Positions 45,796 to 56,082 of a DNA stretch of 64,000 nucleotides are shown one piece after another. The stretch comes from Oceanisphaera psychrotolerans. GTDB taxonomy: Bacteria; Pseudomonadota; Gammaproteobacteria; Enterobacterales; Aeromonadaceae. Every line of letters starts with the position of its first letter. Within the stretch, counting starts at the first letter, position 1. The stretch is taken from NCBI RefSeq assembly GCF_001870485.1, contig NZ_MDKE01000069.1, positions 1 to 64,000 of the forward strand, written 5' to 3'. The notes beneath the pieces are model-generated. The model saw only the letters and a list, made by a program, of their open reading frames with translations, was not told the DNA's origin and ran no database searches. A program made the translations under genes and the position numbers.

Positions 45796-48182
45796 ATGAA
45801 ATTTTCAAAATCATGGCTGGATGAATGGGTCAATACCGGCCTTGGCGCCGAGGCTCTTGCCGAGCAAATCACCATGGCCGGGCTGGAAGTGGATGGCATC
45901 GAGCCGGTTGCCGGTGACTTCAGTCAGGTGGTCGTGGGCGAGGTGGTCGAATGCGGCCAGCACCCGGATGCGGACAAGCTGCGCGTCACCAAGATCAACG
46001 TCGGCGGTGACGAGCTGCTGGACATCGTCTGTGGCGCACCCAACTGCCGCCAGGGCCTGAAGGTGGCGGTGGCCGTGGTCGGCGCCGTGCTGCCCGGCGA
46101 TTTCAAGATCAAGAAAGCCAAGCTGCGTGGTCAGCCGTCTCACGGCATGCTGTGCTCCTACGGCGAACTCGGCATCGAGCTGGACTCCAGTGGCATCATC
46201 GAATTGCCGGCCGATGCCCCTGTCGGTACCCCGGTACGCGAGTACCTGGCCCTGAACGATGTCATCATCGAAGTGGACCTGACCCCCAACCGCGCCGACT
46301 GCCTGAGCATGGCCGGCCTGGCCCGGGAAGTGGGTGTACTGAACCAGCAGGATGTGAACTGGCCCGAGATCCCGGCGGTCCCCGCCAGCATCGATGATCG
46401 GGTGAGCATCGAGCTGAAGGCCCCGGCGGCTTGCCCTCGTTACCTCGGCCGGGTGGTCAAAAACATCAACGTCCAGGCAAGCACCCCGCTGTGGATGCAG
46501 GAAAAACTGCGTCGCAGCGGTATCCGCAGTATCGACCCGGTGGTAGACATCACCAACTTCGTGCTGCTGGAATGGGGCCAGCCGATGCATGCCTTCGATC
46601 TGGCGACCCTGAACGGCGGCATTACCGTACGTATGGCGGAGCAGGGCGAAAAGCTGACCCTGCTCGACGGTGTTGAGGTCAGCCTGAACAGTGACACCTT
46701 GGTGATTGCCGACGAGAAACAGGCCGTGGCCATGGCCGGCATCTTCGGCGGCGAAGCCACTGGCGTGACCGAGACCACCCGCGACGTATTGCTGGAGTGT
46801 GCCTTCTTCAGCCCGCTGGCCATTACCGGTCGGGCGCGCAACTACGGCCTGCACACCGACTCTTCCCACCGCTTCGAGCGCGGCGTCGATTACCGCTTGC
46901 AGCACAAGGTAATGGAGCGGGCCACCGCGCTGTTGCTGGACATCTGTGGCGGCGAAGCGGCCCGGTAGTGGAAGCCGCAGCCGAGTCCGAGCTGCCCCAG
47001 GCCAACACCGTGACCCTGCGTCATGCCAAACTGAATCGTCTGATTGGCATCGACATCGAAGCCTCCCAGGTGACCGACATGCTGTCTCGTCTGGGCCTGG
47101 ATGTGACCGTCACCGCCGACGGCTGGCAGGTCGTGGTGCCGAGCTACCGTTTCGACATCAGTATCGAAGAAGATCTGGTGGAAGAAGTGGCGCGCATCTA
47201 CGGTTACAACAACATTCCCGATGTGGCCCCGGTGGCCGGCCTGACCATGTCTCGCCATCAGGAAGCCAAACTGCCCCTGAACCGGTTGAAAGACGCGCTG
47301 GTGGATCTGGGTTATCAGGAAGCCATTACCTACAGCTTCGTGGATCCCGTTCAGCAACAACGGCTGTTCCCGGACGCCGAGACCATGGTGCTGCCCAACC
47401 CCATCGCCGCCGACATGTCCGTGATGCGGGTGTCCCTGTGGCCGGGTCTGATCCAGGCGGCGGTCTACAACCAGAACCGCCAGCAATCACGGCTGCGCCT
47501 GTTCGAACAGGGGCTGACCTTTGTCCCGGACGCCAGTGCCGAAAACGGCGTGCGCCAGACCCCGGTTCTGGCCGGGCTGCTGCTGGGCCCGGTGGTGGAC
47601 GAGCACTGGGACATGGCCGACAAGGGCGTGGACTTCTTCGATATCAAGGGCGATGTCGAAGCCCTGCTGGCCCTGAGTGCCCACGAGCTGAGCTTCTCCT
47701 TTGCCCGTACCGATATCGGTGCCCTGCATCCGGGGCAGTCTGCGGCACTGCTGCGCGACAACAAACAGGTTGGTCTGCTCGGCGCCGTGCATCCGAGTCT
47801 GCTGCGCAAGCTGGGTCTGAAGTCCCAGGCCTATGTGTTTGAAATCGAGCTGGCGGCCCTCACCGGACGCCGGGTGCCGGAAGCGGTGGAAGTGTCCCGT
47901 TTCCCGGCCAACCGCCGCGATCTGGCGCTGGTGGTCGATAATGAAGTTGCCGCCGGCGATATCCTTGATTTAGCTAGGAAAGTTGGCGGAGATCAATTGG
48001 TTGGATTAAACTTGTTCGATGTATACCAAGGGCAGGGAATTGCCGACGGCAAGAAGAGTCTCGCACTCGGCTTGGTGTTGCAGGATACCCACAGGACTTT
48101 GGAAGAGAAAGAGATTGCCGACACCGTGGCGCGTATTGTCTCGGCACTTTCTGACGAGTTTAGTGCTTCCTTGAGGGATTGA
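45796..48182 (+). pseudogene. pheT: Phenylalanine--tRNA ligase beta subunit (frameshifted)
   Basis: PheT carries the tRNA-binding (EMAP-like) domain, B3/B4 editing domain and B5 and FDX-ACB domains of PheRS and is essential. The first frame is normal from [16 protein letters not shown] to [10 protein letters not shown], then ends at TAG 46966-46968. The second frame resumes with [14 protein letters not shown] and runs to FSASLRD at 48182. The junction GAAGCGGCCCGG lacks one G compared with GAAGCGGGCCCGG. Restoring it gives 795 residues, the same as E. coli PheT. A single-base sequence error near 46957-46960 is far more likely than loss of an essential gene. Confidence 0.93.
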
Positions 48183-48186
48183 GCGT

Positions 48187-48492
48187 ATGGCGTTAACCAA
48201 GGCCGACATTGCAGAGCATCTGTTCACCGAACTTGGCATGACCAAGCGTGATGCCAAAGACATGGTGGAAGCGTTTTTCGAAGAAATACGCTCGGCTCTG
48301 GAGCAGGGTGAACAGGTCAAGATTTCCGGTTTCGGTAATTTCGAGTTGCGCAACAAGGGTGAACGGCCCGGGCGCAACCCCAAAACCGGGGAAGATATTC
48401 CCATTTCGGCCCGCCGGGTCGTGACCTTTCGACCCGGCCAGAAGCTCAAGGCTAGGGTAGAAAACGTACCACAGCTCGACGATTCAGAATAA
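48187..48492 (+). CDS. ihfA: Integration host factor subunit alpha
   Basis: IHF-alpha is half of the heterodimeric DNA-bending protein. The 101-residue product has [73 protein letters not shown] (DNA-intercalating Pro arm) and an acidic tail. It follows pheT by four bases, as in E. coli, and ends with a terminator. Confidence 0.97.
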   Translation: MALTKADIAEHLFTELGMTKRDAKDMVEAFFEEIRSALEQGEQVKISGFGNFELRNKGERPGRNPKTGEDIPISARRVVTFRPGQKLKARVENVPQLDDSE

Positions 48493-48498
48493 GACCCA

Positions 48499-48526
48499 AG
48501 CCAGGCCCAGTGCCTGGCTTTTTTAT
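48499..48526 (+). terminator. Terminator of the thrS-ihfA operon
   Basis: AGCCAGGC, CCAGT loop and GCCTGGCT (8 bp) followed by TTTTTTA, seven bases after ihfA. Confidence 0.88.
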
Positions 48527-48652
48527 TTCTGATCAAGTATTTGTCTTTCTCCTGCCCCTGACGCTTTATACCTTTACTCATTAAGACTAAGGACGCATTG
48601 TCTGCGGGGTAGGGATACTGTTAGCCTAGGCTCAGTATCATCAGCCAAAGGG

Positions 48653-49369
48653 ATGCGGACAGTGCGCAAAGGAAATATCGTCATTCTCACCGGCGCCGGC
48701 ATCTCGGCCGAGTCGGGGATCAGAACCTTCAGGGCCAGCGATGGTTTGTGGGAAGAGCATCATATCGAAGATGTGGCTACCCCCGAAGGCTACCAGAGAG
48801 ACCCGGAGCTGGTGCATCGTTTTTACAACGCCCGCAGACACCTGTTGCAAACCGTGACCCCCAACGCCGCTCACCTGGCTCTGGCCCGGCTGGAAGCGGA
48901 ATGGCCGGAGCAGGTCACGGTGGTGACGCAAAATATCGATGACCTGCATGAACGGGCTGGCAGCCAGAATGTGCTGCATATGCACGGCGAACTGCTCAAG
49001 GCCCGTTGCCCGCATTCCAATCAGACCGTTGACTGGACCGGTCAGCTGCATGTCACGGATTTGTGTCATTGCTGCCAGTTTCCCGAGCCGCTCCGGCCTC
49101 ATGTGGTGTGGTTTGGTGAAATGCCACTGCAGCTGGATCGTATCTACCAGGCTCTGAGCGAGGCCAGCCTGTTTATCGCCATCGGCACCTCCGGCAACGT
49201 TTATCCCGCCGCCGGCCTGGTGCATGAAGCGGCCATGCATAACGCCCACACCATAGAAATCAATCTGGAGCCGAGCCAGGTCAACAACCATTTCGACGAG
49301 CACCGTTACGGCCAGGCCACCGTGAAAGTCGTCGATTATGTCGACGAGCTGCTCGGCGGCCGCAGGTAA
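48653..49369 (+). CDS. cobB: NAD-dependent protein deacylase (class III sirtuin)
   Basis: CobB removes acetyl and succinyl groups from lysines using NAD. The 238-residue sirtuin shows [28 protein letters not shown], the catalytic His in [11 protein letters not shown], the zinc-site CHCCQFP and [14 protein letters not shown] carries the Tyr-x-x-Arg pair linked to desuccinylase activity. It lacks the N-terminal extension of the longer E. coli isoform. It is convergent with potD. Confidence 0.94.
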   Translation: MRTVRKGNIVILTGAGISAESGIRTFRASDGLWEEHHIEDVATPEGYQRDPELVHRFYNARRHLLQTVTPNAAHLALARLEAEWPEQVTVVTQNIDDLHERAGSQNVLHMHGELLKARCPHSNQTVDWTGQLHVTDLCHCCQFPEPLRPHVVWFGEMPLQLDRIYQALSEASLFIAIGTSGNVYPAAGLVHEAAMHNAHTIEINLEPSQVNNHFDEHRYGQATVKVVDYVDELLGGRR

Positions 49370-49398
49370 CCGATTCTGATCAACATCTTTATCCCGCA

Positions 49399-49423
49399 TT
49401 AAAAAGCCCGCTGTCAGCGGGCT
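49399..49423 (-). terminator. Terminator of the potABCD operon
   Basis: On the minus strand AGCCCGCT, GAC loop and AGCGGGCT are followed by TTTTTAA, eight bases after the potD stop. Confidence 0.85.
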
Positions 49424-49430
49424 GTCATGA

Positions 49431-50480
49431 TTAGCGGGAGCGAAGTTTTACCCAGTACTCTTCGTAGATGGCCAGGGTTTCATCCCCCAGATCATCCTGG
49501 AAGTGCCCCTTGCCGACCACCTCGGAGGAGGGGAACAGCACCGGGCTGGTGGCCACTTCGGCCGGCAGCAAGGGCTTGGCGCCCTTGTTCGGCACCGCAA
49601 TGCCGAGCTCCTGAATGATCTGGGCCGCAATCTCCGGACGCATCAGAAAATCCAGAAACTGGTGGGCGGCGTCCACCGACCTGGCGTCGGCGGGAATGGC
49701 CGCGCTGTCTACCCAGAAGATGGCGCCTTCTTCCGGGTACACGTATTCCAGGGCAATGCCGTCCTGCTGGGTCTTGTAAGCCTGATCGCTCCACAGCAGC
49801 CCCAGCGAGGTTTCCCCGGTCACATAGGGCATACGCGGATTGTCGGAGTTATACAGCAGTACGTTGTCTTGCAGCGGCACCAGCTTTTGATAGGCGGCCT
49901 CGATTTCGGCCGGCTCCCGGCTGTTGGCGGAATAGCCCAGGGTCAGCAGCGCCATCTGAAAACTTTCGCGAATATCGTCGGTCAGCATCAGCTGTCCTTG
50001 CCAGCGGCTGTCCCACAAGTCCTGCCAGGACTTCACCTCGGCATCGGCCAGATCGTCCCGGTTCACGGCGATGGCGGTACTGCCGAAGGCGTAGGGCATG
50101 CTGTAGCGGTTGCCCGGATCGAAGTCCTTGTCCAGCATGCTGTCGTCAAGCTGACTGAAGTGCGGCAGCTTGTTCTTGTCGAGTGGTTGCAGCATGCCTT
50201 CGCGCGCCATCTTGCTCAGCATGTAGCTGGACGGAAAAATCAGATCGTAGCTTTCGCTCGCCTTGCTGGTCTGCAACAGCTTGAGCTTGGCATAAAGCGC
50301 CTCATTCGAGTCGAAGCTGGCGTAATCCACCTTGACGCCGGTTTCTTCGGTGAAAGCCTGCAGCACATCGTCGGGCAGGTATTCGGCCCAGGCATAGACA
50401 GAGAGACGATCCTGCGCGTGTGCGATCGCGGGCAAGGTGGCGGCCACAACCAGGGCCAGGGGACGGAACCAGAATTTCAT
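49431..50480 (-). CDS. potD: Spermidine/putrescine ABC transporter, substrate-binding protein
   Basis: PotD is the periplasmic polyamine-binding protein. The 349-residue product has a Sec signal (about 22 residues, ending AHA-QD), then LSVYAWAEYLPDDVLQAFTEETGVKVDYASFDSNE and MPYAFGSTAIAVNRDDL. Trp/Asp-rich ligand-site regions such as WQDLWDSRWQGQLMLTDDIRESF and FWVDSAAIPADA are visible. It ends the potABCD operon, one base after potC. Choice between spermidine and putrescine preference was not attempted. Confidence 0.93.
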   Translation of the reverse strand: MKFWFRPLALVVAATLPAIAHAQDRLSVYAWAEYLPDDVLQAFTEETGVKVDYASFDSNEALYAKLKLLQTSKASESYDLIFPSSYMLSKMAREGMLQPLDKNKLPHFSQLDDSMLDKDFDPGNRYSMPYAFGSTAIAVNRDDLADAEVKSWQDLWDSRWQGQLMLTDDIRESFQMALLTLGYSANSREPAEIEAAYQKLVPLQDNVLLYNSDNPRMPYVTGETSLGLLWSDQAYKTQQDGIALEYVYPEEGAIFWVDSAAIPADARSVDAAHQFLDFLMRPEIAAQIIQELGIAVPNKGAKPLLPAEVATSPVLFPSSEVVGKGHFQDDLGDETLAIYEEYWVKLRSR

Positions 50481-50481
50481 G

Positions 50482-51249
50482 TCAGCGTTTCTTCCTTAAC
50501 AGCAGTTGAGAGATCACCACCAGCGCCAGCGATACCGCCAGCATGATGGTGGCCAGGGCGTTCACCTCGGGGGAGACCCCCACCTTGACCATGGAGTAGA
50601 TTTTCAGCGGCAGAATTTCATAACTCGGACCGGTGACAAAAGAACTGACGATCACATCGTCCAGCGACAGGGTAAAGCTCAGCAACCAGCCGGCGGCAAT
50701 GGCGGGCCCGGCCAGCGGCAGGATGATCTTGCGAAAGATCACCGCCTCGCCGGCCCCCAAATCCCGGGCCGCTTCCAGCATGCGCACATCAAAGCCCTTG
50801 AACCGCGAATAGACGGTGATCACCACGAAGGGCAGGCAAAAGGTGATGTGGGCAAACAGCAGCGACCAGAAGCCAAGTGAAATGCCCAGCACCACAAACA
50901 GCGCCAGCAAAGAGATGGCCATCACGATGTCCGGCGACATCATTACCACAAACAGCATGCCGCCGACGAAGCCCTTGCCGCGGAAGCGGTAGCGATACAG
51001 GGCCACCGCCGCCAGGGTACCGATCAGCGCCGCCGCACTGGCCGACACCAGGGCGATGGTCACCGAGTGCCGGGCGGCTTCCATCAGGCTGGCGTTGCCG
51101 GCCAGGCGGCTGAACCAGTCGAGGGTGAACCCTTCCCAGCGAATACCGTAGCGGGAGCGGTTGAAGGCGTTGGCAATCAATACGCCAATCGGAATATACA
51201 GATAGGCGAACACCAGCAGCAAGACGCCGCCCTTGAGCCAGTTAATCAT
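50482..51249 (-). CDS. potC: Spermidine/putrescine ABC transporter, permease PotC
   Basis: The 255-residue inner-membrane permease has six hydrophobic segments and the coupling motif [26 protein letters not shown] that contacts the ATPase. It also has SLDDVIVSSFVTGP, typical of PotC. It overlaps potB by eight bases and is followed directly by potD. Confidence 0.95.
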   Translation of the reverse strand: MINWLKGGVLLLVFAYLYIPIGVLIANAFNRSRYGIRWEGFTLDWFSRLAGNASLMEAARHSVTIALVSASAAALIGTLAAVALYRYRFRGKGFVGGMLFVVMMSPDIVMAISLLALFVVLGISLGFWSLLFAHITFCLPFVVITVYSRFKGFDVRMLEAARDLGAGEAVIFRKIILPLAGPAIAAGWLLSFTLSLDDVIVSSFVTGPSYEILPLKIYSMVKVGVSPEVNALATIMLAVSLALVVISQLLLRKKR

Positions 51250-52162
51250 CGATCGACACCTTCCTGTTCAGCATCTTTGCCGCCCGGTAATACAGATACA
51301 TCATTCCCGCCATCAATACCGTCAGGGTCACACTGGTGGCGGCACCGAAAGGCCAGTCCCGGATGTTGAGGAACTGGGTCTTGATGATGTTGCCGATCAG
51401 CAGGTTTTTGGCCCCGCCCAGCAGGTCCGAGACATAAAACATGCCCAGCGCCGGCAGAAACACCAGCAGGCAACCGGCCACGATGCCCGGCAGGGTCAGC
51501 GGCAGTATGATCCGGAAAAAGCGGGCCGGGGCACCGGCGCCCAGATCCCGGGCCGCCTCCAGCAGCCGGCCGTCGAGCTTGTCGATGGCGGAGTACAGGG
51601 GTAGCACCATGAAGGGCAGCAGTATGTAGACCAGGCCGATGATCACCGCCACCTCGGTAAACATGATGCGCAGCGGTTGCTCAATCAGCCCCACACTCAA
51701 CAGCAGGGTGTTGAGCAGGCCCTTGGTGCCCAGTACGACCTTGAGTGCATAGGTGCGGATCAGCGAGTTGGTCCAGAACGGCACTATCACCAGAAACAGC
51801 ATCAGCGGCCGGACGCGGGCCGGCAGTCTGGCGATGATAAAGGCGAACGGATAGCCCACGATCAGACACAGCAGGGTGGCGAGGCCGGCCATCAGCAGCG
51901 AATGTCCCAGCACCTTCACATACAGCGGATCCAGCAGCCGGCCATAGCTGTCCAGGCTGAACACCAGGCTTATCAGGCTGCTGTGATCCCGGGTCATGAA
52001 GCTGGTCATGATGATCATCAGGTTGGGCAGAAACACGAATAACAGCAGCCAGCTGACGATCAGCGTGATCGCGAGATTTCTGAAACCATTGGCTCGCCAG
52101 CCGTTGGTGCCAGGCGCCCTGGCTGGCACATTATCCGGGTGCAGGCGGTCAGTGTGGTTCAT
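51242..52162 (-). CDS. potB: Spermidine/putrescine ABC transporter, permease PotB
   Basis: The 306-residue permease has six membrane helices, with the EAA loop [26 protein letters not shown] and [25 protein letters not shown], characteristic of PotB. It has a longer hydrophilic N-terminus (about 30 residues) than E. coli PotB. It overlaps potA by 14 bp. Confidence 0.95.
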   Translation of the reverse strand: MNHTDRLHPDNVPARAPGTNGWRANGFRNLAITLIVSWLLLFVFLPNLMIIMTSFMTRDHSSLISLVFSLDSYGRLLDPLYVKVLGHSLLMAGLATLLCLIVGYPFAFIIARLPARVRPLMLFLVIVPFWTNSLIRTYALKVVLGTKGLLNTLLLSVGLIEQPLRIMFTEVAVIIGLVYILLPFMVLPLYSAIDKLDGRLLEAARDLGAGAPARFFRIILPLTLPGIVAGCLLVFLPALGMFYVSDLLGGAKNLLIGNIIKTQFLNIRDWPFGAATSVTLTVLMAGMMYLYYRAAKMLNRKVSIDD

Positions 52163-53270
52163 GGGGCAATACCACTTCCCAGTTGTCTACCCAGCTGAGG
52201 CTGACCTGTTCACCCAGGCGATAATCGAAGTCCGGATCGTCTTCGTCGAAGAACTCGGCGATCAGGATTTGCCGGCCCGATGGCAGCTCTACCCGGGATT
52301 CAAGCGTAGCTCCCTTGTACAGTCGCTCGATGATGCGCCCCGGCACACCGGTATTCTCGGCGTCGGTGATCCCGGCAGGGATCACCGCCATGCGCACATC
52401 TTCCGGGCGCAACAGCACACACACCCTGTCGCCGGCGCTGAACGCCTGCTGGCTATGCACCACGCACTCCCTGCCTTCCACCCGGGCATGCCAGGCACCG
52501 GGGCGATCATCGGCCGGTGTCAGCAGCTCGCCGTCCATGATGTTGATTTCGCCAATAAAGCGCGCCACAAACAGGTTGGCAGGCGACTCGTAGATTTCGC
52601 GCGGGGTACCGTCCTGCACCACCTTGCCGCCCTGCATCACCACAATACGATCGGACATGGACAGGGCTTCTTCCTGATCGTGGGTCACGAACACGAAGGT
52701 AATGCCGAGCCGGCGCTGCAGTTGCTTGAGCTCGCTCTGCATCTGCTTGCGCAGCTTGTAGTCGAGGGCACTGAGCGACTCGTCGAGCAGCAGCACCCTG
52801 GGGCGGTTGACCACGGCCCGGGCGATGGCCACCCGCTGTTGCTGGCCACCGGAAAGCTGATGCGGATAGCGGCTGGCCATCTGCTCCAGCTGCACCATCG
52901 TCAGCGCCTCCATCACCCGTGGGCGGATCTCCGCCATCGGCAACTTCTGCATGCGCAGACCAAAGGCCACGTTGTCGAACAGCGTCATGTGGGGGAAGAG
53001 GGCGTAACTCTGAAACACGGTGTTCACGTGCCGGTGCTCGGCCGGCACCCGGGTCATGTCGGCATCGGCCAGGGTAATGCGGCCGCTGTCCGCCTGCTCC
53101 AGCCCGGCAATCAGTCGCAGCACCGTGGTTTTACCACAGCCCGAGGGACCAAGAAGTGTGAGGAATTCGCCGTCATAAATGGATAAATCCAGGTTGTCTA
53201 TGATAGCTTTGCCGTCAAATGTTTTACTGACACCCGTCAGAGAGACCAGGGGAATAGTGTGTTCCGCCAT
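52149..53270 (-). CDS. potA: Spermidine/putrescine ABC transporter, ATP-binding protein
   Basis: PotA is the ATPase of the polyamine importer. The 373 residues have Walker [18 protein letters not shown]-loop [15 protein letters not shown], signature [14 protein letters not shown], Walker [13 protein letters not shown] and the H-loop [14 protein letters not shown], with a C-terminal TOBE domain. It is the first gene of potABCD and is divergent from the membrane protein gene at 53506. Confidence 0.96.
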   Translation of the reverse strand: MAEHTIPLVSLTGVSKTFDGKAIIDNLDLSIYDGEFLTLLGPSGCGKTTVLRLIAGLEQADSGRITLADADMTRVPAEHRHVNTVFQSYALFPHMTLFDNVAFGLRMQKLPMAEIRPRVMEALTMVQLEQMASRYPHQLSGGQQQRVAIARAVVNRPRVLLLDESLSALDYKLRKQMQSELKQLQRRLGITFVFVTHDQEEALSMSDRIVVMQGGKVVQDGTPREIYESPANLFVARFIGEINIMDGELLTPADDRPGAWHARVEGRECVVHSQQAFSAGDRVCVLLRPEDVRMAVIPAGITDAENTGVPGRIIERLYKGATLESRVELPSGRQILIAEFFDEDDPDFDYRLGEQVSLSWVDNWEVVLPHEPH

Positions 53271-53505
53271 GTACCCTTATACACCTCGATGAAAACGCGC
53301 TGCGTTTTTCCGTCAAAAAGAGCGGCATTCTAGACCCGGGCCATGGCAACTCAAAACGAATATTTATGCTCGAGCCGAACACTTTTACTGTTTAATCACT
53401 CGCGAACAAGGGTTTGAATTCCCTTGCGCCAATAATGGCTTAGCGTTACTGCCTCGGCTCCCTTCCTCCGTTATAATGGCACCACTTCAAGCAAGAGACC
53501 GAATT

Positions 53506-54273
53506 ATGAATGAACCACGATTTGCCCGGCTGCAACAATCGCTGGAGCAGGGCTTTACACTGTCTCCCAAGGCTGTTTTTCAGGAGGCCTGGCAACGTAT
53601 TCAGGGTGCCAAGATGCCGATATTGCTGGCCACCATCGGTGTGGTCGGCTGCTGGTTGCTGCTGAATCAGCTGTTGATGACGGTGAGCGGCGAAGGCGAG
53701 GAAGCGTCATGGAATACCACCCTGCTGGGCTTGCTGATCTCCATGGTGATGGCTCCCATGAGTGGCGGCCTGGACATGATGGGCGTCCACCGGGCGGTGG
53801 ACAGGCCCATTCGCCCCAATCAGATCTTCGACTACTTCCGCTATCTGCTGCCCCTGGCCCTGACCAGCATGCTCATGGGCATCATCAGCAGCCTGTTTCT
53901 GCCCCTGGGTCAGTCTCTGGGGCTCCCGCCCATGTTGTCGATGTTACCGACGCTGGTGATGAGCGTGGCTCTGATGTTCACCTTTCCGCTGATCCTGGAA
54001 AAAGGACTGACCCCGGTACAGGCCATTATCACCTCGCTGCGGCTCTTTGCCCGCCAGTGGCTGGCCCTGTTGTCTGTCCATCTGCTGATGGTGGTGCTGT
54101 TCATGGGCGCCGTGTTGACCTTCGGCATCGGCCTGGTCTGGGTGGCGCCACTCTATATCGTGGTAAAGGGCATTCTCTATCGCGAAGCCTGCGGTGTTGA
54201 AGGCATACCGGACCACCAGCAAAACCCGACTTTCCCTTCTCCCGAGTCTCCCAAGGATCGTTTCGACGCATGA
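53506..54273 (+). CDS. Uncharacterised multi-pass membrane protein (YciC-like)
   Basis: The 255-residue protein has a soluble N-terminus (MNEPRFARLQQSLEQGFTLSPKAVFQEAWQRI) and about five to six hydrophobic helices. Ile/Leu/Met-rich segments include MSVALMFTFPLILEKGLTPVQAIITSLRLFARQWLALL, which recalls YciC/DUF975-type proteins. The first in-frame ATG at 53476 overlaps a TTATAAT -10-like element, so the ATG at 53506 is chosen. It overlaps the next gene by four bases. No confident function. Confidence 0.7.
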   Translation: MNEPRFARLQQSLEQGFTLSPKAVFQEAWQRIQGAKMPILLATIGVVGCWLLLNQLLMTVSGEGEEASWNTTLLGLLISMVMAPMSGGLDMMGVHRAVDRPIRPNQIFDYFRYLLPLALTSMLMGIISSLFLPLGQSLGLPPMLSMLPTLVMSVALMFTFPLILEKGLTPVQAIITSLRLFARQWLALLSVHLLMVVLFMGAVLTFGIGLVWVAPLYIVVKGILYREACGVEGIPDHQQNPTFPSPESPKDRFDA

Positions 54274-54869
54274 AGACTTCTCTGATCATTGCCATGCTGG
54301 TGCTGACCGCTACCACGGTCCAGGCCACCCCGCTGATGCTCGGTTACAGTGCTTTTTACAAGCACATGGCCAAGGTGGAAAAGGCCAAGGTCGAGCAGGC
54401 GGAGCTGGGATTTTACCTGAGCCGTACCGACGGCGAGGGGGTTTGCACCATCGAGTCCGGCACCGTGCGGGTGGATGATATGCCGCGAGGGCAGGTCGTC
54501 GTTTTGCCTCACGGCCAGTTTGTGCTGCCCTATGATAAACAGCTGGATCTGGACAAGGCGGTGGTCGAGCTGGAAGTAGACCACCCCGAGCAATGTGACA
54601 TTGCCGTTCAGATCCAGGCAAACCTGGCCGCCGGCGAGACGTCCATGGCACAACTACGCCTGGTGCAGCACGAGATGCACACCCTGCTGCAGAAAATGGC
54701 CGGCTGGCCGGGTAAATACTTTGTACCCGAGCTGAAGGGAGTACAGCTGCGTCCGGCCGAGCCGGGACAACAGCTGAACGGAGCAGAGCAACTGAAGCTG
54801 AGTGGGGCCGAACTGGCTGGCGAGCGTACCCTGTCACTGCCGGCGGTACGAATCACTCCCTGGTTCTGA
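54270..54869 (+). CDS. Exported protein, possible DUF2987 family
   Basis: The 199-residue protein has a Sec signal (MKTSLIIAMLVLTATTVQA) and a mature part beginning TPLMLGYSAFYKHMAKVEKAKVEQAELGFYL, with a single mature Cys pair (GVCTIES, PEQCDIA). The start and the C...C spacing resemble DUF2987 proteins of gammaproteobacteria, by recollection only. It is coupled to the membrane protein gene (ATGA overlap), so the two may act together at the envelope. Confidence 0.65.
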   Translation: MKTSLIIAMLVLTATTVQATPLMLGYSAFYKHMAKVEKAKVEQAELGFYLSRTDGEGVCTIESGTVRVDDMPRGQVVVLPHGQFVLPYDKQLDLDKAVVELEVDHPEQCDIAVQIQANLAAGETSMAQLRLVQHEMHTLLQKMAGWPGKYFVPELKGVQLRPAEPGQQLNGAEQLKLSGAELAGERTLSLPAVRITPWF

Positions 54870-54982
54870 ACCGTGAGGCGTCATACGTGATGGACGGTGT
54901 TGAACCAGATAATCACGTAGAATAAGCCAAATATACAGCGTAAAATGCTGGAGTGAAAAGTATTTGCTCGGGGTAAATCGAT

Positions 54983-55009
54983 ACCAGGCAGTATAAAATA
55001 CTGCCTGGT
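54983..55009. repeat. 12-bp perfect inverted repeat
   Basis: ACCAGGCAGTAT and ATACTGCCTGGT surround AAA. No T-tract follows; a separate terminator is found 24 bp further on. It may be a protein-binding palindrome or an RNA stem. Confidence 0.45.
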
Positions 55010-55032
55010 GTCATCAACAAACCATGACCATC

Positions 55033-55057
55033 AAAAAAGGCGCCGCGGCGCCTTTTT
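55033..55057. terminator. Bidirectional terminator between DUF2987-like gene and ttcA
   Basis: AAAAAAGGCGCC, GC centre and GGCGCCTTTTT give a symmetrical hairpin with T-tracts on both strands, directly after the ttcA stop. Confidence 0.85.
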
Positions 55058-55058
55058 G

Positions 55059-56012
55059 TTATTTCACTTCGATGATATCCAGCCGCTCGCCCAATGCCGG
55101 GCCGGCGTCTTCCTCATCTTCATCGATGAAGCGCGGCGCCACCTCCGGCTTGTCGAAGCCGATATCGCCGCCGTCAATCACGCCCGAGTCGCTGTTGATG
55201 CTCTTGAAATCGAACTGCTGATGATCCAGTAGGTGAGAAGGCACCAGATTCTGCAGCGAGCGGAACATACTTTCGATACGGCCGGGGAAGCGTTTGTCCC
55301 AGTCTTGCAGCATGTTCTTGATGGCCTGCCGTTGCAGGTTTTCCTGGGAGCCGCACAGGTTGCAGGGAATGATTGGAAACTTGCGTGCCTCGGCAAAACG
55401 CACCAGATCCTTTTCCTTGCAGTAAGCCAGCGGACGGATCACCACATGTTTGCCGTTGTCGCTGACCAGCTTGGGCGGCATCGACTTCATGGTGCCGCCA
55501 TAGAACATGTTCAGCAACAGAGTTTCGAGAATGTCGTCTCTGTGGTGGCCCAGGGCGATTTTGGTGGCGCCAAGCTCGGTGGCGGTGCGGTACAGAATAC
55601 CCCGGCGCAGGCGGGAGCACAGCGAGCAGGTGGTTTTTCCTTCCGGTACCTTGTCCATCACGATGGAATAGGTGTCTTCTTCCACTATCTTGTATTCCAC
55701 GCCCAGCTGATCCAGGTAGGCGGGCAGCACATGCTCGGGGAAACCCGGTTGTTTCTGATCCAGATTCACCGCGATAATATCGAAGTTGATCGGCGCATGA
55801 GCCTTGAGATTGAGCAGAATATCGAGCATGGCATAGCTGTCTTTTCCGCCGGACAGGCACACCATGACCCGATCGCCGTCTTCAATCATGTTGAAGTCGG
55901 CAATGGCTTCGCCCACGTGGCGGCGCAACCGCTTGTGCAGCTTGTTGAAGTTATATACTTGCTTGGCAGTTTGAACAGACGAGTCTTGTTCGGAAATGGC
56001 TTGTTCGGACAT
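55059..56012 (-). CDS. ttcA: tRNA 2-thiocytidine biosynthesis protein TtcA
   Basis: TtcA thiolates C32 of certain tRNAs using ATP and an Fe-S cluster. From ATG 56012 the 317-residue protein has the PP-loop [19 protein letters not shown], the cluster cysteines in [15 protein letters not shown] and [15 protein letters not shown], and [15 protein letters not shown] 34-residue upstream extension would overlap uspE and has no family match. Synteny fnr-uspE-ttcA is typical. Confidence 0.95.
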   Translation of the reverse strand: MSEQAISEQDSSVQTAKQVYNFNKLHKRLRRHVGEAIADFNMIEDGDRVMVCLSGGKDSYAMLDILLNLKAHAPINFDIIAVNLDQKQPGFPEHVLPAYLDQLGVEYKIVEEDTYSIVMDKVPEGKTTCSLCSRLRRGILYRTATELGATKIALGHHRDDILETLLLNMFYGGTMKSMPPKLVSDNGKHVVIRPLAYCKEKDLVRFAEARKFPIIPCNLCGSQENLQRQAIKNMLQDWDKRFPGRIESMFRSLQNLVPSHLLDHQQFDFKSINSDSGVIDGGDIGFDKPEVAPRFIDEDEEDAGPALGERLDIIEVK

Positions 56013-56082
56013 GGTAACCCCGGCAAAAAAACTGGGGCTATTATAGTGACTGGCGCCCCGAGGGCAAGGCGCCAGTCGGGGA

